A stretch of 64,000 bases of DNA from Propionibacterium acidifaciens DSM 21887 (GTDB lineage: Bacteria; Actinomycetota; Actinomycetes; Propionibacteriales; Propionibacteriaceae). The stretch spans positions 84,520-148,519 of the forward strand of contig NZ_KE384545.1 of the NCBI RefSeq assembly GCF_000426605.1. The letters are read 5' to 3'. Under the pieces are notes generated by a model. The model saw only the letters and a list, made by a program, of their open reading frames with translations, had not been told where the DNA came from and made no database searches. Shown piece by piece: positions 1-9,118 of this stretch; position 1 is the stretch's first letter; the number at the start of each line of letters is the position of its first letter. A program made the position numbers and the translations under genes.

Positions 1-972
1 GACGAGGACGGGGAGCCCTCCCCCGAAGACGACCACGCGGCCGCCGTTCGAGTTCTGGATCCCGTGCAGCTCCCCGCCGGGGCCCGAGGCGTCCCCGAGG
101 TCGGCGGTGGGCCGCTTGAAGGCCGCGGCGGTGAACGCCTTGCCCTGGGCCAGGTCGAGGCTGCCCAGCAGCGAACCGGCCATGCGCTCCAGGAGCACGA
201 GATTGCCGCCGGCGTCGACGCCGGCGAAGACGCAGGGCACGCCGAGCTCGGCGGCCCGCTCCTGCGCCGCGGCGGCCATGGTCCTGAGCGCGGCGAGGTC
301 GTAGCGGGGCAGCTCGTGCGGGTCGGACGGCCCGGCGCTCCCGGCCGCGGCGGGGCGCGGGTCGCCGGCGGCGCCGCCGCTTCCCGCGGGGTCCTGGGGC
401 CCCGCGAGCGCCCGGGTGACGGCCTCGCGCACGAGCCCCTCGAGGCGGGCCGTGTCGTGGCGGTGCTCGGCCAGCCGGGCCAGCGCGAAGAGCGCATCGG
501 AGAGCCGGTTGAGATAGGTGACGATCTCGGGGCGTATCGGCTCGTGCTCGGCGGCGGTGAGCACCCGGCGCTCGGCCCGGCGGACGACCGTGCGGGCGCG
601 GTGCAGGACCGCCGAGACCGGATCGCGCCCCGGGATGACGAAGTGGTGCTGCGGGCCCGTGACGGCCAGGCAGTCGTCGATGAGGCGCTCCAGCCCGGTG
701 ACGTCGTCCTCGCCGATCCGGTCCGTGAGGAGCCCGCGGCCCTTCTCGTCGCTGGCCAGCTCGGAGGCCAGGGCGAACAGGCGCCGCTGGATGCGGTGCA
801 GCTGGTCGCGGGAGCGGGGATCGTCCATGGCCGCCTTCGCCTCGCCGATCGCGACGTTGGCCTCGTCGACGGTGCCGTAGGCCTCGACGAGGGGCGACTG
901 CTTGGGCACGCGGGAGCCGCCGAGGAGGCCGGTCGTGCCCTTGTCGCCGCTGCGGGTGTAGACGTCGGGCAC
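1..972 (-). CDS. pduO: PduO-type cob(I)alamin adenosyltransferase with C-terminal HbpS/GlcG-like domain (partial, runs off left edge)
   Basis: This protein adenosylates cob(I)alamin to make the AdoCbl cofactor of the diol dehydratase encoded upstream. The first 324 codons are visible. The N-terminal domain (about residues 1-185) opens with the PduO/ATR signature TRSGDKGTTGLLGG and ends with the Arg-rich helices that bind ATP in this family. After a Gly/Ala/Pro-rich linker a second domain begins near residue 225 (YDLAALRTMAAAAQERA, then VDAGGNLVLLERM), which matches the DUF336/HbpS fold found at the C terminus of enterobacterial PduO. A GTG start at 972 lies two bases after the eutN stop codon, so the genes are translationally coupled. 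The C terminus lies outside the window. Family assignment is firm. Confidence 0.93.
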   Translation of the reverse strand, partial: MPDVYTRSGDKGTTGLLGGSRVPKQSPLVEAYGTVDEANVAIGEAKAAMDDPRSRDQLHRIQRRLFALASELASDEKGRGLLTDRIGEDDVTGLERLIDDCLAVTGPQHHFVIPGRDPVSAVLHRARTVVRRAERRVLTAAEHEPIRPEIVTYLNRLSDALFALARLAEHRHDTARLEGLVREAVTRALAGPQDPAGSGGAAGDPRPAAAGSAGPSDPHELPRYDLAALRTMAAAAQERAAELGVPCVFAGVDAGGNLVLLERMAGSLLGSLDLAQGKAFTAAAFKRPTADLGDASGPGGELHGIQNSNGGRVVVFGGGLPVLV

Positions 973-974
973 GA

Positions 975-1247
975 TCAGTCCCCCGCCAGCTCGACGGAGT
1001 CGACGATGCCGACGACCGTCGAGTCGATCGGCGACTCCTTCCGGGACGCCGCGAAGCGGGCCGAGGAGCCCTTGGTGACGATGACCGTGGCGCCGATGCC
1101 GGCGCCGACGGTGTCGACGGCGATCTCGGGCCGGCCGGTCGGGCCCCCGTCGACGTCGAGGGGCTGGACCAGCAGGAGCTTGAAGCCGACGAGCCGTTCG
1201 TCCTTGCTCGTCGAGACGACGGTGCCGCGCACCGTGGCGAGGAACAT
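975..1247 (-). CDS. EutN/CcmL-type BMC pentameric vertex protein
   Basis: A 90-residue single-domain protein of the EutN/CcmL (BMC-P) family, which forms the pentamers that cap the vertices of the microcompartment shell. It starts MFLATVRGTVVSTSKDERLVG, which has the typical opening of the family (short beta strand, then G-x-V-V-x-T-x-K), and continues with the VDTVGAGIGATVIVTKGSSAR stretch that corresponds to the conserved D-x-V-G-A-G-x-G-E-x-V-L-x-x-x-G-S-x-A-R motif. The ATG at 1247 follows the stop codon of the flavoprotein gene by one base. It corresponds to PduN of the classical operon. Assignment is by recalled family pattern and context, and both agree. Confidence 0.93.
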   Translation of the reverse strand: MFLATVRGTVVSTSKDERLVGFKLLLVQPLDVDGGPTGRPEIAVDTVGAGIGATVIVTKGSSARFAASRKESPIDSTVVGIVDSVELAGD

Positions 1248-1248
1248 C

Positions 1249-2106
1249 TCAGGCCTCCCTGATGATCGTGACGGAACGGGTGCGGGCGACGTCCGCGGCC
1301 ATCGCCGTGATCTGCGCGCCGGCGGGGACCCGCAGCACCGTGCCGACCGGCAGGCGCTGGACGACGCGCTGGCTGATGAGCCGCAGCTGGACGCTGACGG
1401 CTCCCGTCCGGGGCGCCGGGGCCGCAGCGGCCCGGGCCGCCCGCCCGCCGACGGCGACGGGGGTCGCCGGGGCGGGCGCACCGAGCCTGTCCAGCAGTTC
1501 GCGGCGGCTCATGCCCAGAGCCGTGGTGAGGGGGGCCGTCCTGGCGCGCTCGGCGCGCTCGTAGGCGGCCAGGACCGTGCGGGCCAGGGCCCCGGCGCGG
1601 GCGGTGCGCACGCCGAAGCCGCGCAGCGTCTCGAGGTTCTCGCGCATCACCGCGGCGAGGCCCTCGGGAATGGTGGGGAACCAGCGCCGCTTGTCGGGAT
1701 CATCGGGGTCGCAGCCCGACGCGGCGGCGACGACGGGCCTGCCGGCCAGCAGGTAGTCGTTGAGCAGATTGCTCGCCAGGCAGTCGGCGATGCCGTGGGC
1801 GGTCTTGGCGGCGGCGTTCTGCGTGAGCGTCGCGACGACGAGCGTGTCGTGGGAGCCCGTGAGGTGCCGGTCGGCCGGTCTCATGGGGACCGAGGCGATG
1901 AGTCGCTGGTCGAGGATCCGCTCGGCGCTGGGGGTCTGGACGTACTCGAGCTCGACGCCCGAGGCGGCGAGCAGATCCAGCTCGCCGATGACCCGCTCGA
2001 AGCCGACGAGCGCCCCGGTGAAGAGCACGAGGGCGCGGCGGGGCGGCGGGGTCACGAGCTCGGCGAGGGCCCGGCGCACGAGGGCGCTCACGTCGTCGGC
2101 GGTCAT
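1249..2106 (-). CDS. BMC-associated flavoprotein with EutT/EutQ-like C-terminal tail
   Basis: A 285-residue protein. Residues 25-150 look like the Flavoprotein family (PPC-decarboxylase fold): a short beta-strand FTGALVGFE, then DTLVVATLTQNAAAKTAHG, which resembles the A-P-x-T-x-N-T-x-A-K-x-A-x-G FMN-binding signature, and a GRPVVAAASG strand. The last 40 residues (RLPVGTVLRVPAGAQITAMA) resemble the G-x-x-L-x-V-P-x-x-A-x-I-T-P-x-A-x-D segment that starts EutT and EutQ and is found in PduM. It is coupled to the eutJ-like gene by a 4-base ATGA overlap and to eutN by a one-base gap, so it belongs to the operon. Its chemistry is unknown; a flavin-dependent step in cobalamin reduction for PduO is a reasonable inference only. 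Confidence 0.72.
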   Translation of the reverse strand: MTADDVSALVRRALAELVTPPPRRALVLFTGALVGFERVIGELDLLAASGVELEYVQTPSAERILDQRLIASVPMRPADRHLTGSHDTLVVATLTQNAAAKTAHGIADCLASNLLNDYLLAGRPVVAAASGCDPDDPDKRRWFPTIPEGLAAVMRENLETLRGFGVRTARAGALARTVLAAYERAERARTAPLTTALGMSRRELLDRLGAPAPATPVAVGGRAARAAAAPAPRTGAVSVQLRLISQRVVQRLPVGTVLRVPAGAQITAMAADVARTRSVTIIREA

Positions 2107-2951
2107 GAGGGATCCTCCTCCCCCGCCGTCATGGGGATGCCCAGCGGCGTCACGAACAGGGGCTCGATCGGGCGGACGACCGGGCGGTGCAGCCGCGCCG
2201 CGAAGACCTCGGGGGCGTTGGAGAAGGAGCTCGAGCCGCCGACGAGGTGGACGACGGGCACGTCGACGCCCGCGAGGACGCGGTCGGCGATCGAGGCCAT
2301 CTTGTCGAGCGTCGGGCGGATGACGCCCAGCACGCCGTCGCGGCGCCGCGGGTCCTTCTTCATGGCCTCCGCCTCCTCGTAGCTCAGCCCGTGGGCGCCG
2401 GCCAGGACGAGCGTCATGTGGTGCCCGCCGGTGGCCTCGTCGACCGACAGCCGCACGCGGCCCCCCTCGAGCACCGAGACCCCGGTGGTGCCGTGACCGA
2501 TGTCGATGACGCACCCGTCGGTGACGCCGAGCGCGCGGGCAGCCGCGACCGGCTCGTCGACGATCTCGTCGGGTTCCGGGCCGGCCGCCGACACGACGTT
2601 CTCGAAGACCCGGACGTCGCCGGCGCCGATCCCGGGCGGGACCGCGACGCTGGCCCGGTCGAACCGGTGCCCGAGCCGCGACTCGAGGTCCGCGAGCAGG
2701 CCGCGCACCGCGCCGGTGGCGCCGGCCCAGTCGACGACGACCCCGTCACGGACCACCGACGAGTGGACCCACCCGCCGGCGACGGGGCGGTTGGCGGCAT
2801 CGACCACGGACACGACGACGTTGGCGGTGCCGAGGTCGATGCCGAGCCGCAGCCCGCCCCCGTGCTCCTCGACCTCGCCCGTGCGCACGAGCTCGGCGAA
2901 CCGGGCGATCGCCCGTTCGCGCCCGGACGGCGCCGTCGTGTCCGTGGTCAT
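2103..2951 (-). CDS. eutJ: EutJ-type Hsp70/actin-fold protein of the BMC operon
   Basis: A 282-residue ATPase-fold protein. LGIDLGTANVVVSVVD near residue 38 is the phosphate-1 loop of the Hsp70/actin superfamily, CVIDIGHGTTGVSVLEGG is the phosphate-2 loop, and HLVGGSSSFSNAPEVF is the adenosine motif. The overall length and the E-A-E-x-x-K-x-D segment match EutJ, a putative chaperone of ethanolamine-utilisation compartments. Finding it here beside propanediol genes is a mixed Pdu/Eut arrangement. ATG at 2951 is chosen because GAGG sits five bases upstream; a GTG two codons earlier is possible. The stop overlaps the flavoprotein start as ATGA. Role in enzyme folding or reactivation is inferred from the family. 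Confidence 0.88.
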   Translation of the reverse strand: MTTDTTAPSGRERAIARFAELVRTGEVEEHGGGLRLGIDLGTANVVVSVVDAANRPVAGGWVHSSVVRDGVVVDWAGATGAVRGLLADLESRLGHRFDRASVAVPPGIGAGDVRVFENVVSAAGPEPDEIVDEPVAAARALGVTDGCVIDIGHGTTGVSVLEGGRVRLSVDEATGGHHMTLVLAGAHGLSYEEAEAMKKDPRRRDGVLGVIRPTLDKMASIADRVLAGVDVPVVHLVGGSSSFSNAPEVFAARLHRPVVRPIEPLFVTPLGIPMTAGEEDPS

Positions 2952-2994
2952 CCGCACCTCACTCGATCGGATCCGTTCACCGGCCTGCTTCTTC

Positions 2995-3273
2995 TCAGGC
3001 CTGCTTCGGCAGCAGCTTCTCCACGTCCGTGTGCGGACGCGGGATCACGTGGCGGGAGAGAACCTCCTCGCCCACGTTCGTGGCCGCGACGTGGCCGGCG
3101 TCGACGGCGGCCTTCACCGCGCCGACGTCGCCGCGCACCATCACCGTCACCAGCCCGGCGCCGACCTTCTGGTAGCCGATCAGCGTCACGTTCGCGGCCT
3201 TCGCCATGGCATCGGCGGCCTCGACGGCCCCGACGTAGCCCTTCGTCTCGATGAGACCCAGCGCCTCACCCAT
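2995..3273 (-). CDS. pduJ: BMC-H hexameric shell protein (PduA/PduJ type), second copy
   Basis: A 92-residue single BMC domain that forms the hexagonal facets of the shell. It has the canonical opening [10 protein letters not shown], the [12 protein letters not shown] helix and the [17 protein letters not shown] segment, and ends [15 protein letters not shown]. The residue that lines the central pore in PduA (Ser in G-S-G) is Ala39 here, giving V-G-A-G-L-V. A strong AGAAGGAGG site favours ATG 3273 (7-base spacing) over ATG 3279, although 3279 would overlap the previous stop codon as ATGA. It is about three quarters identical by eye to the pduA product at 9925-10206. Confidence 0.95.
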   Translation of the reverse strand: MGEALGLIETKGYVGAVEAADAMAKAANVTLIGYQKVGAGLVTVMVRGDVGAVKAAVDAGHVAATNVGEEVLSRHVIPRPHTDVEKLLPKQA

Positions 3274-3275
3274 GG

Positions 3276-3893
3276 TCATCCCTCCTTCTGTCGTTCCTTC
3301 TCGGTCGACGGTCCGTCACCGCCGACGGAAGCCCTGCGCCCGGACGGGCGGTTCGCCCGGCCCGTTCCGATCGTCGAGGGCGCGTCCTTCTGACGCGCCC
3401 CGCCCCGGGCCCCGTCCGGCGCGCAGCCGGAGCCCTCGTCGCCGGCCTGCTCGGCCCCGTCCTGCGCGGGCTCGCCCCGCTCGGATCCGGCACCGTCCTG
3501 GTCGGCATCGCCCTGCCCGGGCTCGGGCTCGGCCGGCGCCTCCTCGGGCGGGGTCGGGACGGCGGCCCCGTGGCCCGGCCGGTCCGCGCTGGTCGGCGCG
3601 CCGAGCCCGACGGTGAGCGGCGACAGGACGACGTCGCCCAGCTGGGGGTCGGGCCGCGGGATCACCGAGGTGGCGAAGACGGTGCTCACCCGGGCCGCCG
3701 CCGCGGCGGCCGCGGCGACCGCCGCGGAGACCGAGGAGACCTGCCCCTCGACCTTGACGGTGACCATGCCGGCGCCGTCGGTGGTCTCGTACCCGATGAG
3801 CCGGACGTTCGCGGCCTTCACCGCGACGTCGGCGGCCTCGATGGCCGCGGCCAGACCGAGGACCTCGATCTCGCCCAGGGCGTTCGTGAGCAT
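3276..3893 (-). CDS. pduK: BMC-H shell protein with long disordered C-terminal extension (PduK-like)
   Basis: A 205-residue protein. The first ~95 residues are a BMC domain ([20 protein letters not shown], then [18 protein letters not shown] and [15 protein letters not shown]). The remaining ~110 residues are rich in Pro, Glu, Asp, Gly and Ala, turn basic near the end ([11 protein letters not shown]) and look disordered. Position in the operon and domain plus tail match PduK, but enterobacterial PduK tails carry a Cys cluster for an iron-sulfur centre and this tail has only one Cys. The ATG at 3893 has GGAGGAG seven bases upstream. The stop falls at the start of the next shell gene. Calling it PduK is positional; shell membership is firm. 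Confidence 0.85.
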   Translation of the reverse strand: MLTNALGEIEVLGLAAAIEAADVAVKAANVRLIGYETTDGAGMVTVKVEGQVSSVSAAVAAAAAAAARVSTVFATSVIPRPDPQLGDVVLSPLTVGLGAPTSADRPGHGAAVPTPPEEAPAEPEPGQGDADQDGAGSERGEPAQDGAEQAGDEGSGCAPDGARGGARQKDAPSTIGTGRANRPSGRRASVGGDGPSTEKERQKEG

Positions 3894-3910
3894 TGCCTCT
3901 CCTCCACTCC

Positions 3911-4303
3911 TCATTGATGGCCCCGATTCCTCGACGACCCCGATCGGTCGCCGCCGATCCCGATGAGCGGCATGCGCTTGACGAGCCGGGCCGCGTCGGC
4001 GCCCATGGCGCGGACGCGCTCGGGCCCCGCGTCGACGTCGAGGACGAGATAGGGGCGCGCGGCGTCGAGCTTCTCGGTCGTCACGGCGACCCGCCTCCCG
4101 TCGACCCCGACGCCGACGCCGAGCCGGGAGGCCAGCGCCGCCCCGTGGGCCAGCGCGGCGGCGTCCCCGGCGTCGGCGCGCGTCACCGAGCCGGGCACGC
4201 CCTCCTCCTCCATGCCGACGCGGATGAGGTCGATGCACTCGGCGCTCGCCCCCGGGCCGACCCCGACCCCGATCGTCGGCCTGGTCTGCTCGACGATCCT
4301 CAT
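3911..4303 (-). CDS. pduH: Diol dehydratase reactivase, small subunit
   Basis: A 130-residue protein of the DdrB/PduH family. With PduG it releases damaged cobalamin from inactivated diol dehydratase so that fresh AdoCbl can bind. The family's opening is visible: TIGVGVGPGASAECIDLIRVG, followed by the P-G-S-V-T segment, then AHGAALASRLGVGVGVDG and the Ala-rich helix L-D-A-A-R-P-Y-L. ATG 4303 is chosen because GGAAGGAG lies five bases upstream and the start overlaps the pduG stop as ATGA, the usual arrangement for a two-subunit complex. The next gene begins 17 bases downstream of the stop. Confidence 0.93.
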   Translation of the reverse strand: MRIVEQTRPTIGVGVGPGASAECIDLIRVGMEEEGVPGSVTRADAGDAAALAHGAALASRLGVGVGVDGRRVAVTTEKLDAARPYLVLDVDAGPERVRAMGADAARLVKRMPLIGIGGDRSGSSRNRGHQ

Positions 4304-6114
4304 GGCCACTCCTTCCGGGACAGCACGAGACCGGTGGCCACGGCGTTGCGCGGGCCCTCGGTGCCGCGGATGTTGGCCCGCCCGGCGACGACCCGGTACT
4401 CCCCGAGCGCCCTCGTGACGAGCTGCGGGATCTCGAAGTCGAGGGCCGAGCCGCCGACGAGGACGACATGGGCGATGTCGCGCACATTGCGGGTGGGGCT
4501 CACCGCGGCCAGGGCGCGCAGGGCGTTGGTGACGAAGACGCGCTCCTTGGCGCGGATCCTGATCCGGCGGATGGCCTCCAGCGGCTGGCGCAGCGGCAGC
4601 GGCAGCATCCCCTCGGCGTCGAGGACGACCGTGCGGGCGTACAGTTCGGGCGCCAGCGGCTCGTCGAAGAACTGGACGGTGCCGTCCTCGTGGCGGATGT
4701 TGAACAGGGTCTCGACGCGGGCCAGCGGGTGGCGCTTGATGCGCTCGGCGAGGTCGGTGCCCTCCAGGCCCAGCTCGGAGGCGATGAGCATGGTCACCAT
4801 GTCCCCGGCCCCGGCCAGGTGGATCGAGACGGCCTCGTCGCCCTCGCGCAGGACCGAGGCGTCGGTGGACCCGGCGCCCATGTCGAGGATGGCGATCGGC
4901 AGCGAGGTCCCGGGGGTCGTCAGCGCACCGCGGATCGCCATGTCGGCCTCGACCCCGCCGATCTCGACGCGGATGCCGAACTGCCCGGTCATCTCCTCGG
5001 CGATGCGCTGCATCTGGAGTCTGTCGGCCTTCACCATGACGGCCATGCCGACGGCGGCCTCCAGCGAGAACTCCCCCGCCAGGCCGCCGGTGACCGACTG
5101 GGGGACCTGGGTGTCGACGGCGAGCAGATCGGTGATCTCGATGTCGGACGGCTCACGGCCGGTGAGCCGCGCCATCGTGACGCGGACCTTCTCCATCATC
5201 CCGCCGATGTTCGTCCCGGGCTCGCCCCGCACGTCGCGCAGGAGGCCCGCTCGGGCGGCGGCGCGCATGATCTCCTCGGCGCCCGCCTCGACGTCGACGT
5301 CGACGGCGCGCTCGCCGAGCAGATGCAGGGTGCCCGCGGGGATGCGGCGCTCGGTGACGTCGCCGGCCGGGGTCTTGATGACGACCGCGGAGCGGTTGCC
5401 GACGAGGGCGCGGGCCATCGGGACGACGGCCGCCGTCTCCGAGGCGGACAGGCCGAAGAGGGTGGCGATGCCGTAGGGGTTCGACAGGGTCTCGATGACG
5501 CGGCCGGCCTCGGCCACCTCGATCGCCGCCGGCATGCCGGTCGGCACCCTGTCGATGAGCCGGACCTCGTCGACGATGGGCATCCTGCGTTCGAGCCGGT
5601 TGTCGACGAGGACGCCGTCGTCGAGCTGCAGGATGGCGCCGGTGACCGTGACGCGTTCGGCGTGCTCGTTGATGCGCCGGGCCACGTCGCGGAAGTCGTG
5701 GGTGCGGTCGGCCAGGACGATGTACTGCTCCCCCGCCCTGGCGAGCCCGAGGTCCTCGATGCGGATCGTCGTGCCGACCGCGACGCCGAGCCCGCCGGGG
5801 GTCGACGGGTTGTGCCCGATCATCGTGGACTCGGTGATGATCGTCTCGGAGATCGTCTCCATGGCCACGTCGCCGATCACCGGCGCGGCCTCGTTGATGC
5901 GGATCAGGTCGAGCTCGCCGAGCTCGCGGCCGGCCCTCTCGAGGGCGACGGTGAGCCCTTGGAAGACCCCCTGGGTGTTCTGGGGGGTGCCCTTGATGCC
6001 CGTCGTGGGGATCGTCGCCGTGGCCAGGAACCGCGGGGCGGCGCCGGCGGGGACCTCCGCCAGCGCCACCTCCGTGGTGGCGTTGCCGATGTCGACACCG
6101 GCGATGAGGGTCAT
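4300..6114 (-). CDS. pduG: Diol dehydratase reactivase, ATPase-like large subunit
   Basis: A 604-residue protein, the normal length for DdrA/PduG. It is the ATP-hydrolysing chaperone-like subunit that opens inactivated diol dehydratase to exchange the damaged cobalamin. The actin/Hsp70-type phosphate loop is at the N terminus (LIAGVDIGNATTEVALAE), and a second nucleotide motif is near residue 420 (AILDMGAGSTDASVL). The swivelling-domain hallmark P-S-T-P-G-G-L-G-V-A-V-G-T-T is present near residue 105. ATG 6114 has AGGAG nine bases upstream. It is directly between pduE and pduH, as in other pdu and dha operons. Confidence 0.97.
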   Translation of the reverse strand: MTLIAGVDIGNATTEVALAEVPAGAAPRFLATATIPTTGIKGTPQNTQGVFQGLTVALERAGRELGELDLIRINEAAPVIGDVAMETISETIITESTMIGHNPSTPGGLGVAVGTTIRIEDLGLARAGEQYIVLADRTHDFRDVARRINEHAERVTVTGAILQLDDGVLVDNRLERRMPIVDEVRLIDRVPTGMPAAIEVAEAGRVIETLSNPYGIATLFGLSASETAAVVPMARALVGNRSAVVIKTPAGDVTERRIPAGTLHLLGERAVDVDVEAGAEEIMRAAARAGLLRDVRGEPGTNIGGMMEKVRVTMARLTGREPSDIEITDLLAVDTQVPQSVTGGLAGEFSLEAAVGMAVMVKADRLQMQRIAEEMTGQFGIRVEIGGVEADMAIRGALTTPGTSLPIAILDMGAGSTDASVLREGDEAVSIHLAGAGDMVTMLIASELGLEGTDLAERIKRHPLARVETLFNIRHEDGTVQFFDEPLAPELYARTVVLDAEGMLPLPLRQPLEAIRRIRIRAKERVFVTNALRALAAVSPTRNVRDIAHVVLVGGSALDFEIPQLVTRALGEYRVVAGRANIRGTEGPRNAVATGLVLSRKEWP

Positions 6115-6161
6115 GGCACGAATCTCCTGCTGCTCGAGGCGGGCTGCTCAGCGGGCCGGGC

Positions 6162-6695
6162 TCACTCGCTGTCCTTGAGGCGGCCGCGCTTCTCGTAGAC
6201 GTCGGCGCCCTCGCGGATGAAGGCCGCGTTGATGGTGCAGCCGTAGTCCTTCTCGAGCTTGTCGGCGATGGCGTAGAGCTCGGCCTTGGTCGAGCGGTAC
6301 GGGCGCAGCGCGCCGTAGACCTCGAGCAGCTCGTCGTCGGGCACGGCGATGAGCTCCGCCGCGCGGCGCATGTTGCGCGCCAGGGCGTCGCGGCCCGCGG
6401 ACTCGGCGACCTGGGCCTGGAGCTCGAGGGTCTGCGGGGCGATGCGGAAGTCCTCGGCCTGCAGCTCGCCGCTCTTCAGCTTCTCGAAGGAGAACTCCGA
6501 CAGGGGACGGCCGTTGGCCGCCCTGATCCTCTCGGGCGCCTTCTCGCCGAGCGGGTACTGGGACGCGTCGACGCGCCCGGCATCTGCCGCGGCGCCCCTG
6601 CCGGCCGCCGCGGCGGGGGCGACCGTGTCCTTGTCGAGGTCGAGGTTCGCCATGACCTCGTTCATGACCTGGCGGATCAGCTCCTCGGTGTCCAT
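6162..6695 (-). CDS. pduE: Propanediol/glycerol dehydratase, small subunit
   Basis: A 177-residue gamma subunit of the AdoCbl-dependent diol dehydratase. The body begins near residue 60 with [20 protein letters not shown] and includes [19 protein letters not shown], both highly characteristic of the family. The first 25 residues ([20 protein letters not shown]) form a predicted amphipathic helix, then a low-complexity Ala/Gly linker; this is the layout of a BMC encapsulation peptide. The ATG at 6695 has GAGAGGAG five bases upstream and lies inside the end of pduD (19-base overlap). Longer upstream reading in this frame is rejected because it would read through pduD. Confidence 0.96.
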   Translation of the reverse strand: MDTEELIRQVMNEVMANLDLDKDTVAPAAAAGRGAAADAGRVDASQYPLGEKAPERIRAANGRPLSEFSFEKLKSGELQAEDFRIAPQTLELQAQVAESAGRDALARNMRRAAELIAVPDDELLEVYGALRPYRSTKAELYAIADKLEKDYGCTINAAFIREGADVYEKRGRLKDSE

Positions 6696-7429
6696 GGCTT
6701 CTCCTCTCGGTACTCGACCCGCAGGGCCTGGGGCTTCTTCCTCAGGTCGCACAGGCCGGCCTCCTTGATGTGGAACAGTGCGGCGATGGCCTGGTACTTC
6801 GGGCGGGCCATCTGGTCGTTGCGCACCGGCACGGGGTCCGGCGACTCGCCCTTGGCGTAGCGGGCGGCGTTCCTGCCGATCGCGCGGAAGGTCTCCAGGT
6901 CGATGAGCGGCGCCTGGCTGAACAGCTCGAGGTTGGACAGCGGGGGCAGGTCCTTCTGGTGGATGACCGTGGTACCGCGCGACTGGATGCCGATGCCGAC
7001 GCCGGAACCGGAGTACTCGGCGGCGTCGTGGGCGATGAAGCCCACGTCGGCCGTGCGGAAGATCCTGATGAAGCGGTGGCTCAGGCCCTCCTCCTCGATG
7101 CCGGCGCAGACCTCGCGGATCACGTCGGCGTGCGGCAGTCCGATGATCGTCCGCTGCATGGCGCCGCCGAAGGCCGGCGCCAGGGCGATGACGACCTCCC
7201 GGGGATCGGTGCCGCGCTGGGCGGGACCGTCCTCGGTGACGACCAGCTCCTCCCCGTCGTCCGCCGACGTCCCGGCGGCCGGCGAGGTCGCGCCCCCGGT
7301 ACCCGAACCCGTCGCGACGGGTTCGGCGACGGCCGTGGCGGTCGCCGCCGGCGCGGCCTCGACGCCCCGGCCGGCGGTGAGCTCGTCGACGACCTGCTCG
7401 ATGATGCTGCGCAGTGTCTTCTCGTCCAT
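6677..7429 (-). CDS. pduD: Propanediol/glycerol dehydratase, medium subunit
   Basis: A 250-residue beta subunit of diol dehydratase. After an N-terminal helix ([20 protein letters not shown]) and a ~40-residue Ala/Thr/Gly linker, the conserved domain starts near residue 70 with [20 protein letters not shown] and contains [20 protein letters not shown], a stretch that contacts the cobalamin nucleotide tail in known structures. The N-terminal helix is a likely encapsulation peptide that targets the enzyme into the shell. ATG 7429 is preferred over GTG 7438 because GAGGTGA sits about five bases upstream. It lies ten bases after pduC, with which it is surely cotranscribed. Confidence 0.96.
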   Translation of the reverse strand: MDEKTLRSIIEQVVDELTAGRGVEAAPAATATAVAEPVATGSGTGGATSPAAGTSADDGEELVVTEDGPAQRGTDPREVVIALAPAFGGAMQRTIIGLPHADVIREVCAGIEEEGLSHRFIRIFRTADVGFIAHDAAEYSGSGVGIGIQSRGTTVIHQKDLPPLSNLELFSQAPLIDLETFRAIGRNAARYAKGESPDPVPVRNDQMARPKYQAIAALFHIKEAGLCDLRKKPQALRVEYREEKPWTPRS

Positions 7430-7439
7430 GGTGCTCACC

Positions 7440-9101
7440 TCAGATGCTCTCGGGGCTGATGGCCTGGCGGATGTTCGAGAGCCTGGCCCATCTTTCGTCG
7501 CTGATCTGGTAGCCCGTGAGCGGCCCGGCGTAGGTGTTCGGGTAGTTGACAGAGCTGATCACGTGGAAGTCCTCGTCGAGGATTGCCGAGGTGTGCAGGT
7601 AGTCGCCCGCGACGCGCTGGATCAGCATGTTGTAGACGGACTCGGCGACGTCCTCGAAGCCGCCGCGGATGAGGGCCCGGACGATGTCGACGCCGGTGAG
7701 GCCCCGGTTCATGAGGTCCTCGGCCGCCTTGAGGTCCTCGACGACGTTGCGGGCGGGCATGTCCTGGGAGCCCCGGGCGTAGGTGGCCGCCTCGACCTCC
7801 TCGTCGGTGATCTCCGTGAGGCCGAGCTCGCGGAAGATCGCCTGCATGGCGCGGGCGGCCTTGTTGCGGGCCCTCACGACCTCCTCCTCGGTGACGGGCA
7901 CGAGACCGCCGTCGATCCTGAGGTCGCGCTGGATGACGAGCCAGTCGTCGAAATCGTCGGCGTCCCAGTTCGAGCCAGCGAACATGTTGTCGTAGTTCGG
8001 CGTGGCCGAGTAACCCGAGCAGATGAAGTCCGTGCCCGGCACGAACTGCATGAGCGAGCGGGCGACCCTGCGCAGGTCCGAGTGGGTGAAGGTCTGGTCG
8101 TTCGACGAGGCGCACTCGAGGTCGAGGGCCATGGCGATGAGGTTCTCGGCCAGCACGGCGCGGATGCCGCCGGGGACGGCGGCCGGGACGCCGATGCAGG
8201 AGACCGAGCCGTTCTGGATGCCCTGAGAGCCGGCGCTCTTGGTGAAGTAGAGGCAGCGGGCCTCCAAGTAGAGCATCGACTTGCCCTCGGCGTAGCCCAT
8301 CTGGACCTCCGAGCCGGTGCCCGAGGTGAACCGCATCTTGAGACCGCGGGACGCGTAGCAGGAGGCGAGGAAGGCCTTCGACCACGGCGTGTCGTCCCCG
8401 TCCATGAACACCTGCTCGGTGCCGTAGACCGACACGGTCTCGGCGTACGCGGTGAAGCCGCGCATGCCGAGGGCGAGCTCGGTGGCCTCCTCGACGGAGC
8501 ACTGGGTGAGGATGCCGGGGCGCCCCACCTGGGCGCCCACCATGTTGGCGATCGCGTTGAACGGCGCGTAGCGCACGATGCCGACCGTCGTCTCCTCCTC
8601 GGCGAAGCCGCGCAGCGAGCCCTCGGCGGCGTCGGCGGCGATCTGCACCGGGTTGTCCTTGAGGTTGGTCACGTGGGCCTGGTTCGCGGGGAACAGCCGC
8701 GACCGCATCTTGGTCACGGCCATCATCATCTCGAGCACGTTCATCGTGCCGACGACCTCGACCATCTTGGCGGGGGTCATGGCCGTCGTGAGCTTCACGA
8801 CCTCCTCGCGCGGCACGGTGAAGTCGACCATCCTGCGGGCCAGCTCCAGCGAGGGCGTCGCATTGACCTCCACCGCGTTGTCCAGGCGGATGCCGTAGTC
8901 GGCGATGAAGGTGTCGATCATGTCGAAGTCCTCGCGGCGCTTGCCGTCGAGCTCGACGACCACGCCGCCCTCGATCCTGATCGAGGGAGTGGGATCGGAC
9001 GGCGAGTTCATGGCGATGAGACCCACCTCGGGCCACTCTCTCACATAGCCGTCCTGGCTGACCGGACGCGCGTCCAGAGCCTCGAAACGCTTGCTTCTCA
9101 C
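7440..9101 (-). CDS. pduC: Propanediol/glycerol dehydratase, large (catalytic) subunit
   Basis: A 553-residue alpha subunit, the usual length (about 554). It forms the TIM barrel that binds 1,2-propanediol or glycerol above AdoCbl and converts the diol to the aldehyde. The start [20 protein letters not shown] and the stretches [13 protein letters not shown] and DMPARN are hallmarks of this subunit. [18 protein letters not shown] and [14 protein letters not shown] carry active-site residues of the barrel. GTG 9101 is the start, with GAGG eight bases upstream. Sequence alone does not tell diol from glycerol dehydratase; the surrounding PduA/B/U/V/O/Q genes favour propanediol. Confidence 0.97.
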   Translation of the reverse strand: MRSKRFEALDARPVSQDGYVREWPEVGLIAMNSPSDPTPSIRIEGGVVVELDGKRREDFDMIDTFIADYGIRLDNAVEVNATPSLELARRMVDFTVPREEVVKLTTAMTPAKMVEVVGTMNVLEMMMAVTKMRSRLFPANQAHVTNLKDNPVQIAADAAEGSLRGFAEEETTVGIVRYAPFNAIANMVGAQVGRPGILTQCSVEEATELALGMRGFTAYAETVSVYGTEQVFMDGDDTPWSKAFLASCYASRGLKMRFTSGTGSEVQMGYAEGKSMLYLEARCLYFTKSAGSQGIQNGSVSCIGVPAAVPGGIRAVLAENLIAMALDLECASSNDQTFTHSDLRRVARSLMQFVPGTDFICSGYSATPNYDNMFAGSNWDADDFDDWLVIQRDLRIDGGLVPVTEEEVVRARNKAARAMQAIFRELGLTEITDEEVEAATYARGSQDMPARNVVEDLKAAEDLMNRGLTGVDIVRALIRGGFEDVAESVYNMLIQRVAGDYLHTSAILDEDFHVISSVNYPNTYAGPLTGYQISDERWARLSNIRQAISPESI

Positions 9102-9118
9102 AGCGGATGCCTCGTTCC

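Noticed and set aside
64..2382. A 772-codon open frame on the plus strand (and a similar very long one at 57397-62013)
   Set aside because: It is a shadow of real minus-strand genes; at 70% G+C the complementary frame lacks stops. Composition is Gly/Ala/Arg-rich with no domain; only the final part of 57397-62013 (from 61159) is a true gene.
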